Shown: piece by piece, positions 5,393-13,634 of the stretch
Layout: each line of letters begins with the position of its first letter
Numbering within the stretch: position 1 is the first letter of the stretch
Assembly: GCA_963922495.1 (NCBI GenBank)
Contig: CAWUIH010000042.1
Coordinates: forward strand, 1 to 13,634
Reading direction: 5' to 3'
DNA from: CAWUIH01 sp963922495
GTDB lineage: Bacteria > Pseudomonadota > Gammaproteobacteria > Coxiellales > Coxiellaceae
Length of the DNA: 13,634 bases
Made by a program: the position numbers and the translations under genes
The notes under the pieces: generated by a model
Told to the model about the DNA's origin: nothing
The model's database searches: none
The model's input: the letters and a program-made list of their open reading frames with translations, nothing else

Positions 5393-8300
5393 GCCACTAC
5401 AGCGGATTTGGCGTGTGTATAATATTCTTCAAGAATATCGTTTATTAAGCTTTCCATCACGCTTTCACGTGCCTCATCATCGATAACCTCTCCCATCTCC
5501 TTGAATTCGACATAACGCTCCTCAAGTGCTTTTACCGCTGTGCCCGAGGGGTATAGTCTTGCTAAAATTTTACGAGCTGCTTTAGGGCCAATTCGTTTGT
5601 AAAGCTGGTTACGAATATTGACGTCTTCTGCAGTGGTGTTTAAAGACCATAGTTCAACAGGCCCGAGTGTTGATGTGAGCAGCTGCGTGTTCAGGCCATC
5701 TTTTGTAGCAAATTGCGCTAAAAAGGTGGAACCACCCTCTCTAGGTCCATGAACACGGGTTTTTAAAGCAATTTCTGATGTTTTTGTTAAGCCAAATACT
5801 TTTGATGTTTTACGAATGGCTTGCTCCGGCCCTGCTTCCATTATAAAAACTGTGGTCGCAAATTCGACCACCACATCACTAAAATCTTCAAGGGATTGTG
5901 ATAATAGTGCGACCTGCACTTTCCATTTACGCCCTTCCCGCATATCTTGAACCACTTGCTCTCGAACTGCTTGCGCTTTAGCTGTACGATGAAATTCATC
6001 AAAGACAATACGCTTAGGGTCTTCTCGGATTTCGGCAATACGCTTCCGGTGATAACTGCGGTAGCCATCTGGCATATCTGCCACATTGTCCTCTGTGAGA
6101 AAATAATGTCGCGCCAGTGTGTACCGTGCCAACATATACATCACTGCAGTTTGCCGATTTGCTGCATCTCCTCCGCTTCGAGCCACCTCATCAAGATCAA
6201 GAGCAACGACCCGCGCATCTCCCAAATCAAAACGCGTTGATTGGGCAATGATAGGATATTCTCTTACTGCAGCAGATACCATGCGTGCAAAAGCATGAAT
6301 CAGCGGCTCACCAGTGGGAGCAACGATTTTACCATACAAATCTTCGATCGCTGATAACCGACAAATTGCTGCAACATCTGCTAATATAGGTATGGCATGC
6401 CTTTGTGCCAACATAGATTCATGATAAAAACCAGCTAAAAATAATGCATCCGTGACTTCCCACCAAGTGGTTTGCCCATCACGAATAAAACCAATTTCTT
6501 CCAAAATACCGTCAATATCTTCCTCAATACTCGGTGTATAAATATTTGGATTTGCTCCATCGGCTTTACTTTTGAATAGCTCATCAATAATCAAACCAGA
6601 CATATCCGCAACACCATCATAAGTTTTTTCAGCGCCAATCGGTGTCGCCAGTAAACTTAAAAAATTTACCAGGAAAGAGCGCTCCTGTGGTGTTGGATAA
6701 CGATTACCGAGTTGTGTATCAAACGGATTAATCGCATAATCCATACGCATTCGTAAGCGGTGATAAGCCACAAGATGTTTTTTGTCTGGTGGAAGCGCAT
6801 CTTTGAGTAAAAGAATCAAACCACTACTCGACGGACCAATATCCACAATCGAGATACGCGGCAAACGCTGAATACCAGGTGATAAACACACCGCCAAATT
6901 AATCGCATTCGACAGTACCGACTTCCCCGATCCGGGACGTGCGTAAAATAAGTCAATCCAAGTAGTCTGGTGGGAAGACCCTGGGTGATACGGCCATGGC
7001 TTACCATCAGGAGACCGAAATAAAATTGCACCGTGCTTCCAGGGCGATGCAGGTCGATATAATGGCAATAAATGCAACACGTCAGATAATGGCGCTAATG
7101 AAGCAGTGGCGACGCTGGTCCCGGATACTCCCAACATACTCGATACTACCCCCTGGTAAGCATCTCCAGAAACTTCAGAAACATCACAGGAACCCCACCC
7201 CTCAATCGCTTTCGCCAACATTGCAGCACGAGCACGCAGTAAACGAACATCACCTTCTGGCGCCCAAGTAGCAGCAGAAACTCTGAGCTTCACCACTGCA
7301 TTATCAGTATTCAAGTTAATGTAATTTAACAAATCCAAAGAATCGGCAATTAAGCGATTTTGTGCTGATGTAAAACTCAAAATAGAAGCCAACGATTTAC
7401 GAAGACCCGTATTTGCAAGTCCGTTGCTTTCAAATAAAAAAGAAATTCTCCAAGGAATTCTGGTTTGCAGTGTGCGCGCAAACAATCGTACAAATGTTTG
7501 TATCTCTTTGGGAAATAGATGGATAAAAACCGTAGCATATACACGATCACCGACTCGTGCAGTTCTCAAATCAATGTTTTCTCCATCCCTGGGAATGATT
7601 TGCCGTGCTAAAGAGGGCCATAAAATATCTGATATTTCATCAATACCATCATACGGCTCTTTAACAGTTATTTTATCTCCTGGCAACGAGGGTCGCCACT
7701 CACGAGCAGTGAAATCAGGGTCGGCGCTTTTCCGCATGACATGAATCGCTTCGTGCGCACTTAGCAAGTGAGTAACCATGCCGCAGGCATTAAAATCATT
7801 CACCACTGAGCGCACAAAAGAATCATGGTTTTCACGTAAATCAGGAATAGCGGCAATAATATTTTGAGTTTTTTTAAAAGGGGGAATTTTCTTTTTACTA
7901 ATAAGTTTGCTTTTATCTTTTCGGGCACGTTTAAGCTGCTCATTAGTCAGTGATTTTAAACGAGTCCATAGCACCAGATACGCTTCCTCATGTGCACAGT
8001 AATCACTAAGATAATTCACTCGCTCACGAAACAAATCATCCAAACTCAATTGCAATCGCTTCGCAGTTTCTTCTGCAGGAATAAGTATATTCGCAATTTC
8101 ATCTCGAATTTCTTCACGATTATAGCTAAAGTAAACCTGCACCACATGACCTGGTTGCATCATCATGGTCTGCAAAGATTGCTGAATCAGCGATTGTGTT
8201 TGCTCGAACTCTTCTTTACCGATTAGTGTTGTAATACCTTTTAACCGTAATACTGAAATCAGTGATCCATCATGAGACACCAACACATTATCACTATCCG

Positions 8301-8415
8301 CAGTTTGAATCTCACAGTATGAGGCTGTATTTTGATGGATTGCTGTACTGAACCACGACAATAAGCTACCAAAGAAACTGGAAACAGACTTAATCACTGT
8401 ACCCAAAAACCACAT
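5389..8415 (-). CDS. icmB: Dot/Icm type IVB secretion ATPase DotO/IcmB (VirB4-like)
   Basis: This 1008-residue protein has nearly the length of Legionella IcmB/DotO (about 1009). The N-terminal 25 residues are hydrophobic/amphipathic (MWFLGTVIKSVSSFFGSLLS), suiting membrane association. Residues up to about 470 form the VirB4-type N-terminal domain. The ATPase domain carries the Walker A loop YARPGSGKS with K498 and the Walker B element RIVFDEFHR with D806-E807, followed by the sensor-like region QVALLSQSLEDF. By family knowledge DotO is the hexameric cytoplasmic ATPase at the base of the Dot/Icm channel that assembles and powers effector export. The start ATG overlaps the icmJ stop (TAATG at 8417-8413), so translation is probably coupled. 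It is the last gene of the cluster on this side. No frameshift or missing motif is seen. Confidence 0.95.
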   Translation of the reverse strand: MWFLGTVIKSVSSFFGSLLSWFSTAIHQNTASYCEIQTADSDNVLVSHDGSLISVLRLKGITTLIGKEEFEQTQSLIQQSLQTMMMQPGHVVQVYFSYNREEIRDEIANILIPAEETAKRLQLSLDDLFRERVNYLSDYCAHEEAYLVLWTRLKSLTNEQLKRARKDKSKLISKKKIPPFKKTQNIIAAIPDLRENHDSFVRSVVNDFNACGMVTHLLSAHEAIHVMRKSADPDFTAREWRPSLPGDKITVKEPYDGIDEISDILWPSLARQIIPRDGENIDLRTARVGDRVYATVFIHLFPKEIQTFVRLFARTLQTRIPWRISFLFESNGLANTGLRKSLASILSFTSAQNRLIADSLDLLNYINLNTDNAVVKLRVSAATWAPEGDVRLLRARAAMLAKAIEGWGSCDVSEVSGDAYQGVVSSMLGVSGTSVATASLAPLSDVLHLLPLYRPASPWKHGAILFRSPDGKPWPYHPGSSHQTTWIDLFYARPGSGKSVLSNAINLAVCLSPGIQRLPRISIVDIGPSSSGLILLLKDALPPDKKHLVAYHRLRMRMDYAINPFDTQLGNRYPTPQERSFLVNFLSLLATPIGAEKTYDGVADMSGLIIDELFKSKADGANPNIYTPSIEEDIDGILEEIGFIRDGQTTWWEVTDALFLAGFYHESMLAQRHAIPILADVAAICRLSAIEDLYGKIVAPTGEPLIHAFARMVSAAVREYPIIAQSTRFDLGDARVVALDLDEVARSGGDAANRQTAVMYMLARYTLARHYFLTEDNVADMPDGYRSYHRKRIAEIREDPKRIVFDEFHRTAKAQAVREQVVQDMREGRKWKVQVALLSQSLEDFSDVVVEFATTVFIMEAGPEQAIRKTSKVFGLTKTSEIALKTRVHGPREGGSTFLAQFATKDGLNTQLLTSTLGPVELWSLNTTAEDVNIRNQLYKRIGPKAARKILARLYPSGTAVKALEERYVEFKEMGEVIDDEARESVMESLINDILEEYYTHAKSAVVA

Positions 8416-9035
8416 TACTCAAATACCAACTCTTCTAAACCTGAGCGAACCCACTTTTCCACTAGAGGTGCAAATCTCACTAAATCCGGCAGTAGCCGCA
8501 GTCCTTGCTGCAATGCATCACTAATATCTGTTAACTCTCTAATACCGGCTTCCACCAGTAATTGACCAAACAACGATGGGTTACTTAAACCTTCACCCAG
8601 CTGCCTTTCAACCAATTGTGAACGTAATCTAAAACTGCGATAGATGCTGCGTGCCTGAGAAGCATACTCAGTACCTGAAATAATTGAAGAAAATAAAATA
8701 TGGCAAAAAGCATTGAGATGTGATTGCGTTAATTCAGGCAAGTAAATTAATGTTGCTCCACCAAATTCACCTTTACCAATCGAATCCAGAAAAAAACATT
8801 GAGCGCAAAAATCGCAAGCAGTCACTAAATTATCACGTTTGTTGTTATGATAATTACCATCGCGGTTGATGACCTCTAATAATTGACTCGATCTAAAGCC
8901 ACAAAACTGACAAGTATGGTTATCGCGTTTATTAATAGCTTTTTGAAACGGCAGAAAGGCAGGATCTGCCTTTCTGATCATAAACAATCGCCAGTTACTC
9001 TCCGTTGCTTTTAATTGCGGATTCATTGCAGTCAT
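8415..9035 (-). CDS. icmJ: Dot/Icm coupling-complex zinc protein DotN/IcmJ
   Basis: The protein has 206 residues from ATG 9035, about the 208 of Legionella IcmJ/DotN. A TTG one codon earlier and an ATG at 9026 are alternatives, and none has a strong ribosome binding site. Residues about 37-80 look like an HNH-type treble-clef zinc site: HTCQFCGFRSS gives C42 and C45, and TACDFCAQC gives C74 and C77 (C80 nearby). The central NRDGNYHNNKRDNL resembles an HNH core but is not an obviously complete nuclease site. In Legionella, DotN binds the coupling ATPase DotL and helps deliver substrates to the channel. No DotL gene is in this window. The position between icmD and icmB matches Legionella order. 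Confidence 0.9.
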   Translation of the reverse strand: MTAMNPQLKATESNWRLFMIRKADPAFLPFQKAINKRDNHTCQFCGFRSSQLLEVINRDGNYHNNKRDNLVTACDFCAQCFFLDSIGKGEFGGATLIYLPELTQSHLNAFCHILFSSIISGTEYASQARSIYRSFRLRSQLVERQLGEGLSNPSLFGQLLVEAGIRELTDISDALQQGLRLLPDLVRFAPLVEKWVRSGLEELVFE

Positions 9036-9068
9036 CAATGGCCATTATCAATAACAATAGTCAACTCA

Positions 9069-9509
9069 CTAGCTTCCGCTGATCAAACTACGCATTTGCG
9101 AACCAGCTGTAGTTGCCATAGGAGCATCTGAACCAAATACTGCTTTGTTAGTAGTCGTCAGTAAGTGTGGCAGAATACCCAATGCTACACCAATTAGAAT
9201 TGGGGCAATGGCATGCCAAACTGTGTGTTGAGTTGGATTATTACGGTGTTGCTGAAACTTAAAGATACCCGCAATCACGAAACCTACCCCAGCAATTGTA
9301 CAAATTGCGTTGAGAATAACAGCAATTTCGTCAACAGAACCACTGATATTATCAGAAATAGCACTGAGACTCATAGCAGTTGTATCAGAACCACCTCCAC
9401 CGCCTTTCGCCATGGCTGCGGTAGAAATCACACCCAAGAATAAAATACCAAATACAGTTAAAAAGAATCGCTTATATCGCCGCATTAATTTAGAAAATGT
9501 TAATAGCAT
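9069..9509 (-). CDS. icmD: Dot/Icm inner-membrane protein DotP/IcmD
   Basis: This protein has 146 residues (the Legionella homologue is about 132). ATG 9509 has an excellent GGGAG seven bases upstream. A basic start (KLMRRYKRF) precedes a hydrophobic signal-like segment (15-34) ending in AMA-KGGGGGS, a plausible cleavage site. Two further hydrophobic segments lie at 61-83 (EIAVILNAICTIAGVGFVIA) and 99-118 (HAIAPILIGVALGILPHLL), separated by the polar loop KFQQHRNNPTQ. The overall pattern resembles pilin-like VirB2/DotP-type small membrane proteins and the neighbouring IcmC. By family knowledge it is an essential but poorly understood Dot/Icm component. The 119 bases between its start and the icmC stop contain no gene. 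A TATAGT box inside them could be an internal promoter but lacks a good -35. Confidence 0.88.
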   Translation of the reverse strand: MLLTFSKLMRRYKRFFLTVFGILFLGVISTAAMAKGGGGGSDTTAMSLSAISDNISGSVDEIAVILNAICTIAGVGFVIAGIFKFQQHRNNPTQHTVWHAIAPILIGVALGILPHLLTTTNKAVFGSDAPMATTAGSQMRSLISGS

Positions 9510-9628
9510 GAGTAATCTCCCAATGTATTGTTAATCCACAGTCTCATTGAACTCGATGACCGCTCAATCTTAACTATATCTCGGGCACCTTAAGAGAGCA
9601 TTAAATATTGCGACTCCCTCGTTATAAG

Positions 9629-10138
9629 CTATGACGCTAAGCCAAAAATAGTTTTCACCAGCTCAACGGTTCCAAGTACGTGCAAACACAATAATCCACC
9701 GACCATGTGCAACACAGACTTTGCAGCAGTACCAGGTGGACTTTGCTCTCGACCCAACCGTGAGAACATCATAAAGCCACGCACCAAAGCACATAAGCCA
9801 ATAACACGAACAAACATTAATACTGGAGGAATAAGCTCATCAATTGACGCTGAACCAGGATTATAGTGTAACGGGCTGGTGACTGACCAGAAATTTAGCA
9901 TCAAAGTACCGATGAGAAATGGCGATGCTAACATCGCTGTACCACCTAAAATCATCATTAGTGGCCATGCCAAAGTCATCTGATGCGACATCATCGTACG
10001 CATTTCAGCATAGCGTTTTAATCGAAATATTCCCATCATAAAAAGACCAACACCCATTGCAACGGCAACAGTCTCTAAAATATTGGCCATGATACCTATA
10101 TTTTGGGTGAGTATTTCTGGATTTAGACCGGCTGTCAT
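9629..10138 (-). CDS. icmC: Dot/Icm inner-membrane protein DotE/IcmC
   Basis: The start is set at ATG 10138 (MTAGLNPEI, 169 aa) because GAGGTG lies six bases upstream. A TTG 39 bases earlier lacks a signal and would add 13 polar residues. Four hydrophobic segments are seen, at about 18-38, 55-80, 103-126 and 139-166. The basic motif FRLKRYAEMR follows the first, much like the FKFQQHR loop of DotP. This matches the multi-spanning IcmC/DotE family (Legionella about 194 aa), a small inner-membrane part of the Dot/Icm apparatus related to IcmD and IcmV. The gene sits 61 bases after icmG and before icmD, the Legionella order. The four-segment topology and position make the call firm, but its molecular role is not evident from the sequence. 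Confidence 0.88.
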   Translation of the reverse strand: MTAGLNPEILTQNIGIMANILETVAVAMGVGLFMMGIFRLKRYAEMRTMMSHQMTLAWPLMMILGGTAMLASPFLIGTLMLNFWSVTSPLHYNPGSASIDELIPPVLMFVRVIGLCALVRGFMMFSRLGREQSPPGTAAKSVLHMVGGLLCLHVLGTVELVKTIFGLAS

Positions 10139-10199
10139 TATGAACACCTCGCTTTTATTATATTTTGTACCTTTCAAATCATCTCAGAAAGTAGAAAAA

Positions 10200-10964
10200 T
10201 TAATGATCATTTGTACCATATTGAATAATTTTTCCTGAGCTAGTTAGTATCATTCCGCGATTTGCTTCTACAGCGTCGACACGACCATAATGCGGAATCA
10301 TATCACCCACAGCGACCGACATTGTTAAGCCGTTATTACTGATAATCCAAGCACGCCCTGGAACTACAGCTTTCAAGTAATAAACAGTCGGCTTAGACGT
10401 GATGACCTTGATATGACTAGTAGCACTTTTCACTTGATGTAACGTTTTAACCTGTGATTGCAACGCTTTAATTGCCCTAGCCATGGTAATAATAGAATCA
10501 TTCAATGTTGCTTGCTGTGTGTTCGACTGATTAATCTGATTTCGCAAACTTTGGACTTGAGCATTGAGCTCACTTAGGGTTTCACTACTACTTTGTTGAT
10601 TTTGTTTTAATACACCCAACTGCTGTTCTACTTGAGGAGATGCCTGGTGCATTACAATAGGTGTTTTTGGTAACAACGGTTGCGCTGCCGGAGTTCTCAT
10701 CACGGGCTTCATTTGATGGCCTTTGTGAGAGTTCATAATTTTAAACGCAATCATAACTACAATGATCACTAAAACGATAATGACAATTTTTTTGTTATTT
10801 TGCAAAAATTGCAATACTGGCGCAAAACGATCTATATCCAAAGGATTTCTTTTAGAGGGTTTTTCAGTCTCTTCTAAAGCAGAAGTCGTCTCGTGCACAT
10901 ATTCTTCACTGGGATATTGATACTCATCATTACTCTCTATTTTTGGTTTTTTGTCATCTCTCAT
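10200..10964 (-). CDS. icmG: Dot/Icm core-complex protein DotF/IcmG
   Basis: This 254-residue protein (Legionella about 269) has the expected bitopic layout. Residues 1-58 form an acidic, cytoplasmic N terminus. A single strong membrane helix lies at 59-76 (KIVIIVLVIIVVMIAF). A heptad-rich coiled coil spans about 112-177 (rich in Q, N, L and S). A compact beta-rich periplasmic C-terminal domain spans about 194-250 (YYLKAVVPGRAWIISNNG, GDMIPHYGRV), reminiscent of PilP-like/OB-type domains. In Legionella, DotF joins DotG, DotC, DotD and DotH in the envelope-spanning core and contacts substrates. ATG 10964 has AAGGGG ten bases upstream, lying in the 14-base gap after the dotG stop, so co-translation is likely. 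Confidence 0.92.
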   Translation of the reverse strand: MRDDKKPKIESNDEYQYPSEEYVHETTSALEETEKPSKRNPLDIDRFAPVLQFLQNNKKIVIIVLVIIVVMIAFKIMNSHKGHQMKPVMRTPAAQPLLPKTPIVMHQASPQVEQQLGVLKQNQQSSSETLSELNAQVQSLRNQINQSNTQQATLNDSIITMARAIKALQSQVKTLHQVKSATSHIKVITSKPTVYYLKAVVPGRAWIISNNGLTMSVAVGDMIPHYGRVDAVEANRGMILTSSGKIIQYGTNDH

Positions 10965-10978
10965 GATTATAATACCCC

Positions 10979-13634
10979 TTAATGTCTATTAATATATTGT
11001 GTAAATGATGGTTTGCTTGGAATAGGTTGCGGTAAAGTCAGATCACTCATGATGAGAATACCAATACCCGCACCGCTATTAACATACACAGTCGGTGGAG
11101 TCGTAAAATTAGAACTCAAACTACTTGAATACTGTGTTCCTACGTTACCCAATCCTAATGCTATATATTGACCTGTATTTAAGCCACCTTTTTGAGAGCA
11201 TGTTTTAAAAAATCCAGCAAACTCATTACACTCAGTTGCACCATTAATAATACCCTGCGAAACTCCTGATAAAAATGCTGATGCAAATAAAGTACCATAA
11301 CGTAGTAAGTAATGATTATTCACAGAATTAGCCAACGCAGTGTGAGCAGTATTAGGATCTATCGCCACCCCATCCAAAGTAACGGAGTTTTTCAATCCTG
11401 GAATATTAATCGTTGTAAACTTCACTACTACTTTTTTATCAACGCGCGTAAAACTACCGATTAACTTTGATCCCTTCAATTTACCTGCAACGATTGTCGC
11501 CATAATTGGACTTTGCTCATCACTGTTAATTCCAGTGTCTAACACAGCAAATAAAATAGCACCTGCTTTGTACGTAGGCCCCATCGCTTCAACTCCTTTA
11601 CCAGACTTGCCATTAACACCGCTGACCTCTGCTACATTTTGCTGTTGCGGCAATGCCGCTTGATAAGTCTGTGGGTCGGCATTACTCCATGCAGCCATTA
11701 ATTTTTGAGCTTGCAAACTCATTTGACCCTGCTCTTGCTGCATTAAGTCTTGCTGTTGCTGTCGGTTCAATTGCTGCTGCTGCAGTTTTTGTAATTCTCG
11801 TAATCTTGCCTCAGGTGTATTGCTGTCAATATCTGGTATATTCGCATAATTTTTTGCCACAATTTGTTTAGGCTGCTCGGCTTGGTATTGCATCGCCTTG
11901 GAAGCCGTATCCTGATAACCAGCTTGTTGTGGGCTAAACCCAGCCCTAATCAAGTCACCTTTTGAAAATCCAGCATGATATAACTGACTTGAAGAGTACC
12001 CCGCTTGACGTAACTGTGCGGCGTTAAAGCCCGCATCCCGCAATTGCTTCGCACTAAATCCAGCATCATGCAATTGTTGCGTGTTAAATCCTGCCGCAGC
12101 CAATTGACCCGCATTAAATCCGACATCCCTCAAGCTAGTAGCACTGAAACCTGCATCCTTTAAATCTTTCGCGGAAAAACCCGCTGCCTTTAATTGTCCA
12201 GCGGAAAATCCTGCTGCTCTGAGTTGAGCAGCATTGAATCCTAACTTGCGAAGTTGTCCCGCTGAAAAACCAGCTGCTTTTAATTGCGAAGCTGAAAAAC
12301 CCGCATCTGTCAAATCTTTTGCTGAAAAACCGGCTGCCTTTAATTGCGAAGCTGAAAAACCCGCTGCCTTTAACTGTGCAGCTGAAAAACCCACAGCCTT
12401 CAATTGCTGTGCACTAAAACCTGCATTACGTAACTCTCCCGCTGTGTAGCCTGCAGCTTTTAAGGCAGCTATACCACAACCTTTTTGTTTCAATTCCGTT
12501 GCAGAAACACCAGTCATTCGTGCTTGTTTGAGCTTTTTAGGATTACAGACAGTATTAAATAACAATGCAGATTTAATCGCTTGAGGGCTGAAACCAGCAC
12601 TTGCCAATTCGCTGACACCGAATCCAGCATTGTGTAATTGCGTAGCACTAAACCCAACATCCTTTAGTTGTTTTGCTGAAAACCCTGCCGCCTTTAACTG
12701 TGCAGCTGAAAAACCCACAGCCTTCAATTGCTGTGCACTAAAACCTGCATTACGTAACTCTCCCGCTGTGTAGCCTGCAGCTTTTAAGGCAGCTATACCA
12801 CAACCTTTTTGTTTCAATTCCGTTGCAGAAACACCAGTCATTCGTGCTTGTTTGAGCTTTTTAGGATTACAGACAGTATTAAATAACAATGCAGATTTAA
12901 TCGCTTGAGGGCTGAAACCAGCACTTGCCAATTCGCTGACACCGAATCCAGCATTGTGTAATTGCGTAGCACTAAACCCAGCATCCTTTAGTTGTTTTGC
13001 AGAAAACCCCGCTGCTTTTAACTGCGCAGCTGAAAAACCCACAGCTTTCAGTTCTGCAGCATTAAATCCCGCAGCCCTCAATTGCTGTGCCGAAAATCCG
13101 GCTGCTTTTAATTCTGTGGTAGAAAAACCCGCTGCCTTTAATTGCCGAGGACTAAATCCCGCCTGACTAAGCTGAGACGCACTAAATCCTACATCCTTCA
13201 ATTGTATAGCGCTAAACCCAGCATCCTTTAGTTGTTTTGCTGAAAACCCTGCTGCTTTTAATTGTGCTGCAGTGAAATCAGCGGACTTCAACTGGGCCGC
13301 AGTAAAACCTGAGTCTTTTAACTGTTGGGCGCTAAATCCAGCCTTGCGTAATTCACTAGCAGTATATCCGGCAGATTTCAGTGCTGCTAAACCACAACCT
13401 GTTGCCCTTAGAGATTTTACAGAAACTCCTTGCTTTCGCGCTGTTCTCAAAGCATTTACGTTACAAATTTTTTCTGCGCGATGTGCCTTTTTAATTTCAG
13501 CTGCCGTGAACCCTGCTGCCTTTAAGGCACTGTCACGATAACCCGCTTGAGCTAATTGCGCAGCGGAAAAACCTGCCGATTTCAGTGCCTTAGCGGAAAA
13601 ACCTGCCGCTTTCAATTGCTGTGGTGAAAAACCT
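10979..13634 (-). CDS. icmE: Dot/Icm core channel protein DotG/IcmE (VirB10-like), 5' end outside window
   Basis: The frame is open to the window edge, so the true start lies to the right; the TTG at 13615 is only an internal leucine. About 884 codons are visible (Legionella DotG is about 1048 aa). In order there are about 48 ten-residue repeats of the type A-G-F-S-A-x-Q-L-K-x (to about base 11924), then a glutamine-rich linker (LQKLQQQQLNRQQQQD, about 11700-11880). A C-terminal TrbI/VirB10-like domain follows (about 10985-11590; GAILFAVLDTGINSD, SVTLDGVAIDP, TPPTVYVNSGAGIGILI). By family knowledge DotG spans the periplasm and its C-terminal domain forms part of the outer-membrane cap. The missing part should hold the cytoplasmic N terminus and membrane helix. 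The repeat array contains three spacer modules with paired cysteines and a 324-bp tandem duplication. icmG follows after 14 bases. Confidence 0.95.
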   Translation of the reverse strand, partial: GFSPQQLKAAGFSAKALKSAGFSAAQLAQAGYRDSALKAAGFTAAEIKKAHRAEKICNVNALRTARKQGVSVKSLRATGCGLAALKSAGYTASELRKAGFSAQQLKDSGFTAAQLKSADFTAAQLKAAGFSAKQLKDAGFSAIQLKDVGFSASQLSQAGFSPRQLKAAGFSTTELKAAGFSAQQLRAAGFNAAELKAVGFSAAQLKAAGFSAKQLKDAGFSATQLHNAGFGVSELASAGFSPQAIKSALLFNTVCNPKKLKQARMTGVSATELKQKGCGIAALKAAGYTAGELRNAGFSAQQLKAVGFSAAQLKAAGFSAKQLKDVGFSATQLHNAGFGVSELASAGFSPQAIKSALLFNTVCNPKKLKQARMTGVSATELKQKGCGIAALKAAGYTAGELRNAGFSAQQLKAVGFSAAQLKAAGFSASQLKAAGFSAKDLTDAGFSASQLKAAGFSAGQLRKLGFNAAQLRAAGFSAGQLKAAGFSAKDLKDAGFSATSLRDVGFNAGQLAAAGFNTQQLHDAGFSAKQLRDAGFNAAQLRQAGYSSSQLYHAGFSKGDLIRAGFSPQQAGYQDTASKAMQYQAEQPKQIVAKNYANIPDIDSNTPEARLRELQKLQQQQLNRQQQQDLMQQEQGQMSLQAQKLMAAWSNADPQTYQAALPQQQNVAEVSGVNGKSGKGVEAMGPTYKAGAILFAVLDTGINSDEQSPIMATIVAGKLKGSKLIGSFTRVDKKVVVKFTTINIPGLKNSVTLDGVAIDPNTAHTALANSVNNHYLLRYGTLFASAFLSGVSQGIINGATECNEFAGFFKTCSQKGGLNTGQYIALGLGNVGTQYSSSLSSNFTTPPTVYVNSGAGIGILIMSDLTLPQPIPSKPSFTQYINRH
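11924..13634 (-). repeat. Array of 30-bp repeats encoding AGFSAxQLKx decapeptides in dotG
   Basis: I count about 48 ten-residue units across the visible array, continuing past the window edge. The consensus is A/V-G-F-S/N-A-x-Q/E-L-K/R-x, with GY and GC variants. Most differences are at positions 6, 7 and 10. Three spacer modules of about 45 residues interrupt the decapeptide phase. Pentapeptide-like repeats of this kind are a known hallmark of DotG in Legionellales and form an extended periplasmic or membrane-near structure. The repeats leave long open frames on the opposite strand, which are shadows. Confidence 0.92.
12366..13013 (-). repeat. 324-bp tandem duplication inside dotG
   Basis: Units 12366-12689 and 12690-13013 are head-to-tail copies. 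The first 291 bases (12366-12656 against 12690-12980) appear identical by eye, and the remaining 33 show only four substitutions. The unit is 108 codons, so the frame is kept. Each copy carries ordinary decapeptides plus one spacer module with a cysteine pair. Identity well above that of neighbouring repeats indicates a recent duplication or gene conversion. Confidence 0.9.

Noticed and set aside
5841..8226. Several 70-106 residue frames within icmB on either strand
   Set aside because: They are shadows of a full-length, motif-complete icmB and lack start signals of their own.
12234..13541. Several plus-strand open frames with AEKPAAFNC-type repeats opposite dotG
   Set aside because: They are exact antisense shadows of the 30-bp dotG repeats, lack ribosome binding sites, and their composition follows from the repeat.
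11924..13634. Regular short repeats that might suggest a CRISPR array or non-coding satellite
   Set aside because: The 30-bp units are contiguous without unique spacers and keep one reading frame encoding decapeptides of DotG.

Overview
The window looks like a chromosomal segment of an intracellular gammaproteobacterium of the order Legionellales (Legionella / Coxiella / Berkiella-like; the exact genus cannot be resolved from this sequence). The right two-thirds carry six consecutive genes of a Dot/Icm type IVB secretion system in the order known from Legionella. The left third carries an ankyrin-like, possible effector gene and a decaying outer-membrane barrel gene. The DNA is AT-rich and the genes use ordinary bacterial start and stop signals.

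Layout, left to right. Positions 1-521 (minus): an outer-membrane beta-barrel gene interrupted by two in-frame TAA codons and cut by the window edge. 763-1101 (plus): an unrecognised 112-residue protein with two membrane segments. 1156-2184 (minus): an ankyrin-like protein with an F-box-like segment near its C terminus. 2221-2731: mostly non-coding, holding a tRNA-Ile2 (CAU) gene on the minus strand, a good sigma-70-type promoter for it, and an unexplained 47-codon open stretch just downstream. 2732-5121 (plus): a tight three-gene operon of rimB (retropepsin-like 'ATP-dependent zinc protease' family), rimK (ribosomal protein S6 glutamate ligase) and a succinylglutamate desuccinylase/aspartoacylase-family zinc hydrolase. 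5234-5392 (plus): a 52-codon gene with a good ribosome binding site, ending tail-to-tail on the last gene of the secretion cluster.

5389-13634 (minus, transcribed right to left): dotG/icmE (5' end outside the window), dotF/icmG, dotE/icmC, dotP/icmD, dotN/icmJ and dotO/icmB. By family knowledge, DotG and DotF belong to the envelope-spanning core, DotE and DotP are small inner-membrane components, DotN is a zinc protein of the coupling complex, and DotO is the VirB4-like ATPase that energises the machine. The genes are closely packed (DotN and DotO overlap as TAATG), consistent with one transcript. The visible part of DotG is dominated by about 48 ten-residue repeats and contains a very recent 324-bp tandem duplication. 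No icmF follows icmB on this side, unlike in Legionella.

I found no clearly new multi-gene system. The best leads are the dotG tandem duplication with its paired-cysteine spacers, the ankyrin/F-box-like effector candidate, the overlooked 52-residue gene overlapping icmB, and the doubly interrupted barrel gene.
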